Source: Oceanobacillus jordanicus
GTDB lineage: Bacteria; Bacillota; Bacilli; Bacillales; Amphibacillaceae
DNA length: 64,000 bases
Assembly: GCF_022095695.1 (NCBI RefSeq)
Contig: NZ_JAIFZM010000013.1
Span: forward strand, 36,022-100,021
Direction of reading: 5' to 3'
Both the position numbers and the translations under genes were made by a program. Shown here piece after piece: positions 8,533 to 16,483 of the stretch. How positions within the stretch are numbered: the stretch's first letter is position 1; the number at the start of each line of letters is the position of its first letter. The notes under the pieces were generated by a model. That model saw only the letters and a program-made list of their open reading frames with translations. It did no database searches and had not been told where the DNA came from.

Positions 8533-9717
8533 TTACTTGCTCAATTTCTTGGTAAGTGGGTAAACCCCGACGCTTTGGATAACGAGAGAGAGCATAATTG
8601 CTGCAAAGGTTAGGGAAATCAGCATGCTACTTCCGTTGTTTTCTGCTTCTAACCCCATTAATAATGCCACTGACATGGTTCCCTTGATTCCTGTCCATGC
8701 TATTAATGTAACATCCTTAACAGAAAAACTTCTTCTCCATTTCGGGATTCCTTTTAATGTGGTAAGTAGAACTACATAGCGAGCAAGCACTGAAGCGATG
8801 AAAATGAGTAAGGAAAGCATCCATTCACTAAACTGAAGATAACCAGCCGATTGTACGCCGATCATTAAAAATAGAATAGCAAGAACGCTTGGCTCCACAA
8901 TATCCCAAAATCCATTTAAAGAACTTCTGAAATGTGCTTCCTTAATATTTTTACCAAACTCATAGGATAGCATTAACCCTGCTGTAACGGTAGATAATAC
9001 TCCTGAGACCCCAATTCCTTCTCCAATGTAAAAGCTCCCATATGCCACAATAATACTTAGCATTACCTGATATTCCCTATGATGTGTAAAATGCACTAGC
9101 TTGCTCATCAACCAACCAAAAATTGCACCTAATGCGACGCCTCCCAATGCTACAAAAAGAAATTCAGTGACAAATGATCCAATAGCAAAACTAGTATGGT
9201 GAAGATACATTTCCAAAAACACTGTAAATAAAACGATACTTGTCCCATCATTCATGAGGGACTCTCCCTCCACTATATCGGCAATCCGCTCATCACTGGA
9301 TGAATTTTTAAGAATTGAAACCACTGATACGGGATCTGTTGGCGCTAAAATGGACGCTACAAGCAAGGAGGCTGTCAACGAGAGCGAGATAAATACATTA
9401 CCTATTAAAAAGATAGTTACACCAAGTACAGCTACCGTTAAAAGTAAACCTACTGTTCCTAGGCTCCCAATAACCCATTTGTTTTTGCGTAAGTATTTTA
9501 TAGGAAACCGGTATGCGGACGTAAATAGTAGTGCTGGCAAGAACACCATAAAGATTAGTTCCTTTGATATGGTGACACTACTGAAAAACGGTATAAAGGA
9601 AAGGCCAATCCCTATTAATACTAAAACGATAGGAACTGGAAAAAAATTTTGTTTCTTGTCAATAGAGTAAACGATATAGCCAATTACTAATAAGATTAAG
9701 AGTTGATGTGTGTTCAT
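8533..9717 (-). CDS. CPA1-family Na+/H+ antiporter
   Basis: A 394-residue cation:proton antiporter of the NhaP/CPA1 type with about 12 membrane helices. Family signatures are LAPTDPVSVVSIL near residue 125 and the conserved acidic pair region EGESLMNDGTSIVLF near residue 150, which forms the ion-binding site. It should export Na+ (or K+) in exchange for H+, which suits the salt-adapted lifestyle implied by ectABC. It lacks the long C-terminal cytoplasmic domain of NhaP2-type proteins. It starts 14 nt after the GltS-like gene and is probably co-transcribed with it. Confidence 0.85.
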   Translation of the reverse strand: MNTHQLLILLVIGYIVYSIDKKQNFFPVPIVLVLIGIGLSFIPFFSSVTISKELIFMVFLPALLFTSAYRFPIKYLRKNKWVIGSLGTVGLLLTVAVLGVTIFLIGNVFISLSLTASLLVASILAPTDPVSVVSILKNSSSDERIADIVEGESLMNDGTSIVLFTVFLEMYLHHTSFAIGSFVTEFLFVALGGVALGAIFGWLMSKLVHFTHHREYQVMLSIIVAYGSFYIGEGIGVSGVLSTVTAGLMLSYEFGKNIKEAHFRSSLNGFWDIVEPSVLAILFLMIGVQSAGYLQFSEWMLSLLIFIASVLARYVVLLTTLKGIPKWRRSFSVKDVTLIAWTGIKGTMSVALLMGLEAENNGSSMLISLTFAAIMLSLVIQSVGVYPLTKKLSK

Positions 9718-9731
9718 ACTACTTTTCTCCT

Positions 9732-11141
9732 TTATTTTTTACCAAAATAGAATAAACCTACCACTGCTCCAAGCAGGCACATAACTAATGATACGATTAA
9801 AAATGGAACGGGCCCAAATTGAAAGATAAGAGGTACAGACAAAGCAGTCACTAGCCCCCCACCAAGGAATGGTTCGTAAACAAGCTGCTTATAGCCAAAC
9901 CCTTCAAAAGCAGGTGACTTTCCGTCAGGATCTGCCACACGCATTAAAAGCAGACCTGTTGCTGTGATACCCATGGATTGTCCAAAATCACCAATTCCAC
10001 GCTCAAACCAGTAAGAAGGTATGATTCTCGGTGCTAAAATAATAAACCCGAGCACGTTCCAAGCAATACCTGCTCCTGCCATTAATAAAAATGGAACAAG
10101 GTACTCGCCTATAACATCAAGAGAAACTGTCCCGATTGCAGCTAGAATTAATATATCGAGAGAGAATCCCTGAATTCGATTAACCATTCTACGATCTAAA
10201 ATCTCAGTCTGGTCAAATTTGTTGAAGATAACTTGAATGATGATTCCACCAATCATCGCTAACGGGAATAACGGGATATAGGTCATGAATTCTGAATCTG
10301 TAGCGGCACCCCATGTTACACTTTCTAATCCAATTAGACCTTGTAAAATTAACCAACCAACTAGTATAGCTAAGCCGACCATCGCAAAATGTAACGAAAG
10401 TGGTTCGATAGACTCTGGCCTAACTGTCATATTTGCAGCAGGTTCTCTATTTTGAAATTCCATTACTCCCTTTTTGCGTAATTCGGAGAAATTTTCTACA
10501 TTTTTTACGATCCTCGTTTTCTTTTTTCGTACTGCCCAATTAATAAGTATAATCCCAATAATCACACCAGAAAGTACCCCAACTGTCGCCAAGCCTATTG
10601 CAAGGTCATAGGCCTCTGAAAAGCCGAGATCTCCAAAAGTTCCAGCCATCCCAGCTGCAGTTCCGTGTCCTCCTTCAAACGCTACTTCAATTAATGCTCC
10701 TGCCATTGGAGGAATATCAAAGAAGGGAGTTAAAACCAGCATAGTAAGTAAAATACCAATCACATATTGCCCCCAACCGATTGTCCAACCGAATGCAAGC
10801 TGTGGTCCCCCGTAACTCCAGACCTTTGAGAGAGTGGGAATGGTCGCACCAAGAAACAATGTTGCAAACACGATATTTATCATTAATCCTGGTAAGGCAC
10901 TCCAAACTTCCATTACTTCTTCCGTCATGATGCCGTTCACCCAAAATGAGTTTTCTCCTGTGAAGTTTCCCAGAATTCTCCCTAACACTTCGGGACCAAG
11001 TAATAATGCTAGAAAACCGCCTATAATAGATGAAGGTAAAAATAAATTTTGCAGCCATTTCACACGCATCCGGATCCATTTACCAACGAGCAGAAAGAAT
11101 GCAAGATATAATAATGTAAAACCAATTTGGCCTGGTGTCAT
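9732..11141 (-). CDS. GltS-like sodium/glutamate symporter
   Basis: A 469-residue membrane protein of the GltS family, first in a two-gene unit with the antiporter. Both internal repeats are visible: the first has SSIIGGFLALLLGPEV and the pore-loop-like GGHGTAAGMAGTFGDLG near residue 155, and the second has RGIGDFGQSMGITATGLLLM near residue 380. Na+-coupled uptake of glutamate or a related organic anion is expected. Glutamate is also the nitrogen donor for ectoine synthesis and a compatible solute. The exact substrate cannot be told from sequence. It lies on the same strand as the Mn-catalase but behind that gene's terminator. Confidence 0.8.
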   Translation of the reverse strand: MTPGQIGFTLLYLAFFLLVGKWIRMRVKWLQNLFLPSSIIGGFLALLLGPEVLGRILGNFTGENSFWVNGIMTEEVMEVWSALPGLMINIVFATLFLGATIPTLSKVWSYGGPQLAFGWTIGWGQYVIGILLTMLVLTPFFDIPPMAGALIEVAFEGGHGTAAGMAGTFGDLGFSEAYDLAIGLATVGVLSGVIIGIILINWAVRKKKTRIVKNVENFSELRKKGVMEFQNREPAANMTVRPESIEPLSLHFAMVGLAILVGWLILQGLIGLESVTWGAATDSEFMTYIPLFPLAMIGGIIIQVIFNKFDQTEILDRRMVNRIQGFSLDILILAAIGTVSLDVIGEYLVPFLLMAGAGIAWNVLGFIILAPRIIPSYWFERGIGDFGQSMGITATGLLLMRVADPDGKSPAFEGFGYKQLVYEPFLGGGLVTALSVPLIFQFGPVPFLIVSLVMCLLGAVVGLFYFGKK

Positions 11142-11217
11142 GAATACTACCCCTTTATTTTGCTTAGTTAATGGTTTCTTCCCGCCTTAAAATTATCTCA
11201 AACACAGCACAGAACAT

Positions 11218-11251
11218 AAAAAAACCCCCTGCCGTTTACAGAGAGTTTTCA
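11218..11251 (-). terminator. terminator of the Mn-catalase gene
   Basis: On the minus strand AAACTCTCTG pairs with CAGGGGGTTT through several G-U pairs, then a T7 run. It lies 9 nt after the catalase stop. Confidence 0.65.
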
Positions 11252-11259
11252 TTATCGTT

Positions 11260-12120
11260 CTATTTTGTATCAGGGTCTGGCAGATCATCTGACTTGCGCA
11301 TTGCCCAAGCTGGTGTATCAAAAATATAAGGAGGAGCGGGTGGGAGGTGTGGTGCTGGAGCAAATGCAACAGGTCTATCAACATAATTAAAAGTACCACA
11401 GCCATCCATACTCGGGCCATGTGCCCATCTACCTTCAGCACTTGCGTCTCCTTGAGAGAAATTAAATAATGTATAGGCAACCTGCTGTTTTTCCAGTTCT
11501 CGAGGAAATGTACTTGGAACAACAATATTTTCTTTTTCTTCTAGTTCTCTAATCGCAGCATACCACTGGTTTTGGTGGGCCGTATCTCGTGCAATTAACC
11601 ATGACAGCATATCTTTTACGCCTCTGTCATTTGTCATTTCGTACAATCGACAAACCTGTAATCTGCCTTGGGACTCAGCGTTTAAATTCGCACGGAAATC
11701 TGCAAGTAAATTACCGCTCGCAATAATATAATCGGCAGTCCATCGATTACCAACACTGTCAGCCGGCATCGATCCTAGCCCTGAGACGATCACATGCTGG
11801 GGATTCATGCCACCAAGAACTGCTGCTACGACGGGATCTTTAACCGCATCTTCTAATTCCACATCCGGTGCGTTATCTAGCAGTCGTGCAATCATTGTTG
11901 CAAGCATTTCCACATGAGCAATTTCCTCTGTTCCAATATCCATTAATAAATCCTTGTATTTCCCATTACCCCGAACATTCCATCCTTGAAATAAGTACTG
12001 TAGCATTACTGAAATTTCGCCAAACTGTCCACCCAATACCTCTTGTAACTTTTTCGCATAAACAGGATCTGGACGATCAGGCTTGGCATGATACTGTAAA
12101 TCCTTTACGTGATAAAACAA
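11260..12120 (-). CDS. manganese catalase
   Basis: A 286-residue dimanganese catalase (ferritin-like four-helix bundle) that breaks down hydrogen peroxide without haem. Metal-ligand helices are seen in GGQFGEISVMLQYLFQGWN near residue 30, GTEEIAHVEML near residue 64 and DTAHQNQWYAAI near residue 175. The C-terminal tail is Pro-rich, as in the B. subtilis YdbD class. Start choice: GTG 12129 sits on top of the ribosome binding site, whereas TTG 12120 gives the family-typical start FYHVKDLQY, so I prefer TTG. The gene is monocistronic. Confidence 0.88.
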   Translation of the reverse strand: MFYHVKDLQYHAKPDRPDPVYAKKLQEVLGGQFGEISVMLQYLFQGWNVRGNGKYKDLLMDIGTEEIAHVEMLATMIARLLDNAPDVELEDAVKDPVVAAVLGGMNPQHVIVSGLGSMPADSVGNRWTADYIIASGNLLADFRANLNAESQGRLQVCRLYEMTNDRGVKDMLSWLIARDTAHQNQWYAAIRELEEKENIVVPSTFPRELEKQQVAYTLFNFSQGDASAEGRWAHGPSMDGCGTFNYVDRPVAFAPAPHLPPAPPYIFDTPAWAMRKSDDLPDPDTK

Positions 12121-12334
12121 TCCACTCACATCCTTTTTAGTTTGACAATAGGCGAATATCCGCCCCTTTTAGATGGTATGCAGATAGCTAGGCCATTGTT
12201 CCACAAAATTTACGCAGGATTTGGAGTGTTTGTTAATGTTTATGTAGTCAATTCAAAAGACGAGGAGGGCTTTTATATGTCACGCTTGCAGATTTATTGG
12301 TCGTGGCCACTCTCTGTTCAAAAAATAAAGCTAA

Positions 12335-12376
12335 AAATTAAAATACTCCCACCTTTTTGGGTAAAAGTGGGAGTAT
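12335..12376 (-). terminator. terminator of the SAM-riboswitch operon
   Basis: A perfect ATACTCCCAC / GTGGGAGTAT stem with a 14-nt loop, followed on the minus strand by TTTTAATTTTT, 10 nt past the ATP-grasp stop codon. Confidence 0.8.
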
Positions 12377-12386
12377 CTAACTTGGA

Positions 12387-13337
12387 TTAAGATAGGATGG
12401 TAGGATACTTGGAATTTAGTTTCTTCCCTAAATACTTCGCTACCTCCAGCATGCCGTAGGTGCCATAATCGGCTTCGGCTTCGGAATTATAATTTGTATT
12501 TGTATTAATGTCATACGTATAAATGCTCCCGGCCTCATCTTCAATAAATTCAATACCAGCGATTTGGATGTCATTCCCTTTAAGCACTTGTTGATATTTT
12601 TCTAATACTGGGTGGTCAAAGCCTTTCCTAACTTGGAATTTCGCAGGGGCTTCTTGTTCTTCAGCAGGACAGAATAAATCCTCAATGGTACATGCATCTG
12701 CCGGGCAAAGCTCAAATCCTTCTGATGTATCTACTCTTACTGCATAAACAAATTCCCCGCCGACAAACTCACACCTCGTAATATAGGATTCTGGTGACTG
12801 AATATATTCCTGTATTAAGGTGACACCATCAACAGGCTCTTCGAAATCCCCACCTTCTACATATTCCTTCAAGGCTTTAACTGAATGAAACAATTGGACA
12901 CCAAGTCCCTTCCCTGCACGATTATGCTTTGTAATGAAAGGTTTCCCTGCAAAGCTTTCGGCTACTTCAATTAATTCTTCTTTCCCAACAGCAGCCGTTG
13001 TCTTTGGTGTATGGACTCCGTATTTTTCCAGTTCCAAATATTGCTTCACTTTGCTGAGCTCTAGATCAAGCGCCCTGCTCCCATTCACAACCGTTCTACC
13101 GTGATGTTCAAGCCAGGATAACACGGCACTTGTCAGCTCTGGAGAAAAACGGTTCCCCCTTGTGTGGGATGATGCACTCATTCGATTATAAAAAACCCCC
13201 TCTGGCGGGACGGCAGTCAAATCAACCTTCCCGCTCGTTAGAAGCCAATCCTCATAAGGAATCGTTAATTCATCCAGTCGCTTAAATAAATGTGTCGTCC
13301 ATTCTTCATTTTCATGAATGATATATAATTTCGTCAT
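12387..13337 (-). CDS. ATP-grasp (RimK-like) ligase
   Basis: A 316-residue ATP-grasp protein resembling RimK-type alpha-L-amino acid ligases. ATP-grasp elements include AGKPFITKHNRAGKGLGVQLF near residue 130, the QEYI hinge near residue 175 and the Mg2+-binding C-terminal YTYDINTNTNYN near residue 275. It should join a carboxylate to an amine or thiol with ATP hydrolysis; the substrates are unknown. It is the second gene behind a SAM-I riboswitch, 11 nt after a flavin monooxygenase, so a role in sulfur-compound use is plausible. A TTG start is not needed: ATG 13337 has GGAGATG upstream. Confidence 0.8.
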   Translation of the reverse strand: MTKLYIIHENEEWTTHLFKRLDELTIPYEDWLLTSGKVDLTAVPPEGVFYNRMSASSHTRGNRFSPELTSAVLSWLEHHGRTVVNGSRALDLELSKVKQYLELEKYGVHTPKTTAAVGKEELIEVAESFAGKPFITKHNRAGKGLGVQLFHSVKALKEYVEGGDFEEPVDGVTLIQEYIQSPESYITRCEFVGGEFVYAVRVDTSEGFELCPADACTIEDLFCPAEEQEAPAKFQVRKGFDHPVLEKYQQVLKGNDIQIAGIEFIEDEAGSIYTYDINTNTNYNSEAEADYGTYGMLEVAKYLGKKLNSKYPTILS

Positions 13338-13348
13338 GATGACATCTC

Positions 13349-14404
13349 CTATCCATTATTTAGTAAAGCATTTTTCCATTCATCGACCTTTGGCATAACA
13401 TTTTTGGCGAAGTTTTCTAGCTCCTCCAATTGCGGAGAGCATTGTAGCAATAGTAAATCGACTCCAGCTTCTTCATATGCTATAATTTGCTCGGCTATTT
13501 GTTGCGGTGTGCCCACAAGATTTGGCCGTAGGCCCCTGTTCGATACGGAATAATCCTGCAGTTTTACCTGCTGTTCCAGTTGTGACATTGTTGTAAAGTC
13601 CTGAAACCCAGCGTACGCATCGGACTCTTTTACAGTTGTAATTCTCTCAAGCTCTCGTAATGCCTCTTCCTCTGTTTCACGGCAAATAACATAGGCAGCC
13701 ATACCAAACGACTGTAACGGCTCCTTCCCTGCATGCTTTCTCCGTTCTTTCATATCGTTTATTTTTTGTCTCGCTTCTTCTACTGTATGTCCATGCATCA
13801 CATAGGCATCACAATAGGTGGAAATAACCTCTTTTCCTTTGTCACTTTCACCGCCAGCATACAACACTGGGTTTGGTCGTTGTACGGGTTTTGGTGAAAG
13901 CTTTGTATTTTCAATTTGATAAAATTTTCCGTTGTAGGAGAATGACTCTTCCGTCCACAAACCTTTTAACACCTCAAGAAACTCTTCTGTTCGCTCATAA
14001 CGGGCATCATGCTCTGTAAATTCTGCTCCATATTGCTTCGCTTCCTCTGCCCACCAGCCGGATACGACATTTAATGTAAAACGCCCATTGCTAATATGAT
14101 CAATGTTGGCCGCCATTTTAGCTGTAACAGCGGGATTGTGAAAGACAGGACGAACGGCCGTCATAATCTCTATTTTTTCGGTTACAGCAGCTAGTGCTGC
14201 AGCAGTTGACCATGCTTCAATTGAATCTTCATTTGTCCCTTTAATATCATTTAAATAGAGTTCAGCAATCAATGTCGTGTCATAGCCCCATTTTTCTGCT
14301 GACTGAATTACTTGCTTTGCATAATTAAAAGTAGGTGGCATTTTCTCATCTTCTACATTACGTAGCCAACCTCCAAAAATCGGTAACCAAAATCCATATC
14401 TCAT
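13349..14404 (-). CDS. LLM-class flavin-dependent monooxygenase
   Basis: A 351-residue bacterial luciferase-like (TIM-barrel) FMNH2-dependent monooxygenase. Signature stretches are AEKWGYDTTLIAE near residue 35, EIMTAVRPVFHNPAVTAKMA near residue 80, RFTLNVVSGWWAEEAKQYG near residue 105 and NPVLYAGGESDKG near residue 180. Relatives such as SsuD and SfnG remove sulfite from alkyl sulfonates or attack dimethyl sulfone. The SAM-I riboswitch upstream points to a sulfur substrate. No flavin reductase or ABC transporter is adjacent. ATG 14404 is preferred (AGGAGTGG upstream) over the GTG three codons earlier. Confidence 0.85.
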   Translation of the reverse strand: MRYGFWLPIFGGWLRNVEDEKMPPTFNYAKQVIQSAEKWGYDTTLIAELYLNDIKGTNEDSIEAWSTAAALAAVTEKIEIMTAVRPVFHNPAVTAKMAANIDHISNGRFTLNVVSGWWAEEAKQYGAEFTEHDARYERTEEFLEVLKGLWTEESFSYNGKFYQIENTKLSPKPVQRPNPVLYAGGESDKGKEVISTYCDAYVMHGHTVEEARQKINDMKERRKHAGKEPLQSFGMAAYVICRETEEEALRELERITTVKESDAYAGFQDFTTMSQLEQQVKLQDYSVSNRGLRPNLVGTPQQIAEQIIAYEEAGVDLLLLQCSPQLEELENFAKNVMPKVDEWKNALLNNG

Positions 14405-14434
14405 CTTCCCCACTCCTATTCTACAAATTGAAAA

Positions 14435-14555
14435 TTAGAAAAACTCGCATTCTCTCGCTTTTTTGCGAATGTTTATGTTTTTCTTATACTTTGGACTTCA
14501 AAATTTTTACTACGTCGTTATTGCTTCCTAGTTGAAATTTTATACCTTCCTAACG
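14435..14555. repeat. dispersed intergenic repeat, copy 1
   Basis: About 120 bp that aligns nearly end to end with 16349-16472. It begins TTAGAAAAACTCGCATTC, has a middle TTTTTCTTATACTT, then ACTTCAAAATTTT and AACTACGT-like words, and ends with TGAAATTTTATA and CCTAACGT. The first 60 bp form an imperfect inverted repeat (AGAAAAAC...GTTTTTCT). A shorter copy lies at 51987-52020. It lies between the LLM gene and its riboswitch terminator, so it is transcribed as 5' leader. Confidence 0.75.
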
Positions 14556-14556
14556 T

Positions 14557-14590
14557 GCAAAAAAACTCTTTCCCGAAGAAAAGAGTTTAA
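14557..14590 (-). terminator. SAM-I riboswitch expression-platform terminator
   Basis: On the minus strand AAACTCTTTTCTT pairs with the complementary GGGAAAGAGTTT and runs into seven T. It directly follows the aptamer and would form when SAM is bound. Confidence 0.85.
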
Positions 14591-14602
14591 AATTCTAATA
14601 GA

Positions 14603-14719
14603 ACTTCATCCTCTTATCTTCCAAGCAATTGCTTGATGGAATTGGCACAGTATCTAACTAAACAGACCTGTTGCCGAGGCTTCAAAGGGCCATATCCCTC
14701 CACCTCTCTAGATAAGAAA
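14603..14719 (-). promoter_or_regulatory. SAM-I (S-box) riboswitch
   Basis: Read on the minus strand, the aptamer shows TTCTTATC opening P1, AGAGAGGTGGAGGGA, the conserved CCTTTGAAGCCTCGGCAACA core, GTGCCAATTCCATC, and GATAAGAGGATGAAG closing P1. These are canonical S-box elements. With the terminator just downstream, it should shut off the LLM monooxygenase and ATP-grasp genes when S-adenosylmethionine is abundant. Confidence 0.95.
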
Positions 14720-14744
14720 CATTATTATTTAATTGGTACTTAAA

Positions 14745-14773
14745 AGATTAGCGCAAAATGTTCGAACTGTCAA
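14745..14773 (-). promoter_or_regulatory. promoter of the SAM-I riboswitch operon
   Basis: On the minus strand TTGACA (14768-14773) and TAATCT (14745-14750) are spaced by 17 bp, about 25 bp before the aptamer. Confidence 0.75.
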
Positions 14774-14802
14774 TTAATTAAATTTTCCTAGTAAAAGCAA
14801 GG

Positions 14803-16275
14803 CTAAGGTCTTTCCGCAATAATACGAACAAGTCTATCTTCCACGTCTTTAGCAGCTTCTTCATCAAGCACATTATTAATCATAATAGAAAAAATATAAT
14901 TCTCTCCTGACAGGGTCTGTAAATAACCAGATAGTGTAGTTACTCCAAAGATTGTTCCTGTTTTCGCTTCAACCTGGACGTCTCCCAACCGATTCCTTAG
15001 TGTTCCACCAACCATCTTGCCTGTCTCTCCTGCTACTGGGAGTGCGTTCTTGAAGGCAGGAAACCATGGCTTATCCTGTGCGATAAAAAGTAGTTTACTA
15101 AGTTCGTTTGCTGGAATGAGATTGACATGGGAAATACCCGAACCATCTCTAATCAATAACGTACTGCGATTTAACCCAAGTTTTTCTAGCTCCTCCTGCA
15201 TAACCTCAAGTCCTTTTTCCCAGCTTCCTTCCTTTTGTACATGCTTTCCTATTTCCTTTATGAGCACTTCCCCGTGCACATTGTTGCTCAGCTTCATAAA
15301 CGGTACAAGCAATTCTTTTAATGGTATAGAACTGTGTTGAAAAAGCAAGGAACTTTCATTAGGTGCTTTGCCAAGCATCACTTCCCCAGACCAAGTGATC
15401 CCTTTTGCTTTAAGTGCATCCTGAAAAAGGGCCATCGCATAGCTTGTCGGATCCCATACGGCCATATATTCTTTCACCGTTTCTGCCCCAGCTGGAACGG
15501 TGCCCGTAAGCGTGATTTCGTTTGACCCATGTTCTCGCTCCACTGTTAAATCCTCTTCCACTTTTTTGGAACTTGTCTCGGCTCGATTATGTATTGTTAC
15601 ATAGTTTGTGTTAGGTGACACGGTTATGATTGGCTTCTCCCCTGGCTCTGCACCGGCTGTTATGTGAAGCGTTACACTTCCCGCATCATAGTCCTCGTCA
15701 GGTGAGACAGTCAACGCCGAAATTTGTGCCCCGTAATGAAATGATTCGTCACTCCAAATTAAGTCAGGGGAAAGGCGTACGTTATCATACCAAGTATCAT
15801 CTCCAATAAGATCTCCCTTGATATGCGTCACTCCAAGTCCTTGAAGCTGCTCTGCAAAACGGGTAAAATCTTTAGGTGTCAATGTCGGATCTCCTTTTCC
15901 TATAAGGTAAAGGTTTCCTTCTAGCTTGGCTCCTTTTTTAGCTCCATCTGTTTTTATTTCGGTAGAAAAGGTGTAGTCTTCTCCAAGAACCTCTAAGGCT
16001 GCAGCTGCTGTTAAAAGTTTCATATTGGATGCAGGACGAAGCCTTGTATCTCCAAGGTTTTCATATAGAAGCTCGCCAGATTTTGCATCCCGCACACTCA
16101 TTCCAACTAATGCACCATTAAACATTGGTTCTGTTTCTAATTCGTTATCCAAACGCTGTTTCATTGTCCCCCGCTCCTCTATCGCATGTACTCTCATTTC
16201 TTCGGGCACTGAAGCAGCTAAGCAAAAGATGAGCAAGAGCATCCATACACGGCTGACATTTCTTTTTAACGTCAT
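14803..16275 (-). CDS. dacC: D-alanyl-D-alanine carboxypeptidase/endopeptidase, PBP4 (S13) type
   Basis: A 490-residue exported class C penicillin-binding protein that trims peptidoglycan stem peptides. The N-terminus has a membrane/signal segment (VWMLLLIFCLAASVPEEM). The three catalytic motifs are intact: SNMK near residue 83, SNN in LSNNVHGEVLI near residue 330, and KTG in VEAKTGTIFGVTTLSG near residue 450. Size and motif spacing match S13 peptidases (E. coli DacB, B. subtilis DacC). The symbol is by similarity only. AAGAGGTG precedes ATG 16275. It is flanked on both sides by copies of the dispersed repeat. Confidence 0.9.
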   Translation of the reverse strand: MTLKRNVSRVWMLLLIFCLAASVPEEMRVHAIEERGTMKQRLDNELETEPMFNGALVGMSVRDAKSGELLYENLGDTRLRPASNMKLLTAAAALEVLGEDYTFSTEIKTDGAKKGAKLEGNLYLIGKGDPTLTPKDFTRFAEQLQGLGVTHIKGDLIGDDTWYDNVRLSPDLIWSDESFHYGAQISALTVSPDEDYDAGSVTLHITAGAEPGEKPIITVSPNTNYVTIHNRAETSSKKVEEDLTVEREHGSNEITLTGTVPAGAETVKEYMAVWDPTSYAMALFQDALKAKGITWSGEVMLGKAPNESSLLFQHSSIPLKELLVPFMKLSNNVHGEVLIKEIGKHVQKEGSWEKGLEVMQEELEKLGLNRSTLLIRDGSGISHVNLIPANELSKLLFIAQDKPWFPAFKNALPVAGETGKMVGGTLRNRLGDVQVEAKTGTIFGVTTLSGYLQTLSGENYIFSIMINNVLDEEAAKDVEDRLVRIIAERP

Positions 16276-16348
16276 GTAAGCACCTCTTACATTTTATTGA
16301 TCAGGCCCTATTCAGTATTTCCACAAAATAAGAAGGAAATCCTTGTTA

Positions 16349-16472
16349 TTAGAAAAACTCGCATTCGCTCGTCTATTAACGAACGCGTACGTTTTTCTTA
16401 TACTTGGCACTTCAAAATTTTAACTACGTGGTGATTGCTTTCTAGCTGAAATTTTATAATTTCCTAACGTAC
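16349..16472. repeat. dispersed intergenic repeat, copy 2
   Basis: Near full-length match to 14435-14555, in the same orientation. Its first half is an imperfect hairpin, AGAAAAACTCGCATTCG against CGAACGCGTACGTTTTTCT. It lies between the yndJ stop and the carboxypeptidase start, ending 11 bp from the yndJ stop codon. Confidence 0.75.
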
Positions 16473-16483
16473 GAATAAAATGT

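Noticed and set aside
12109..12390. 93-aa plus-strand ORF between the catalase and ATP-grasp genes
   Set aside because: It runs through the catalase start region and the operon terminator hairpin and has no coding character.
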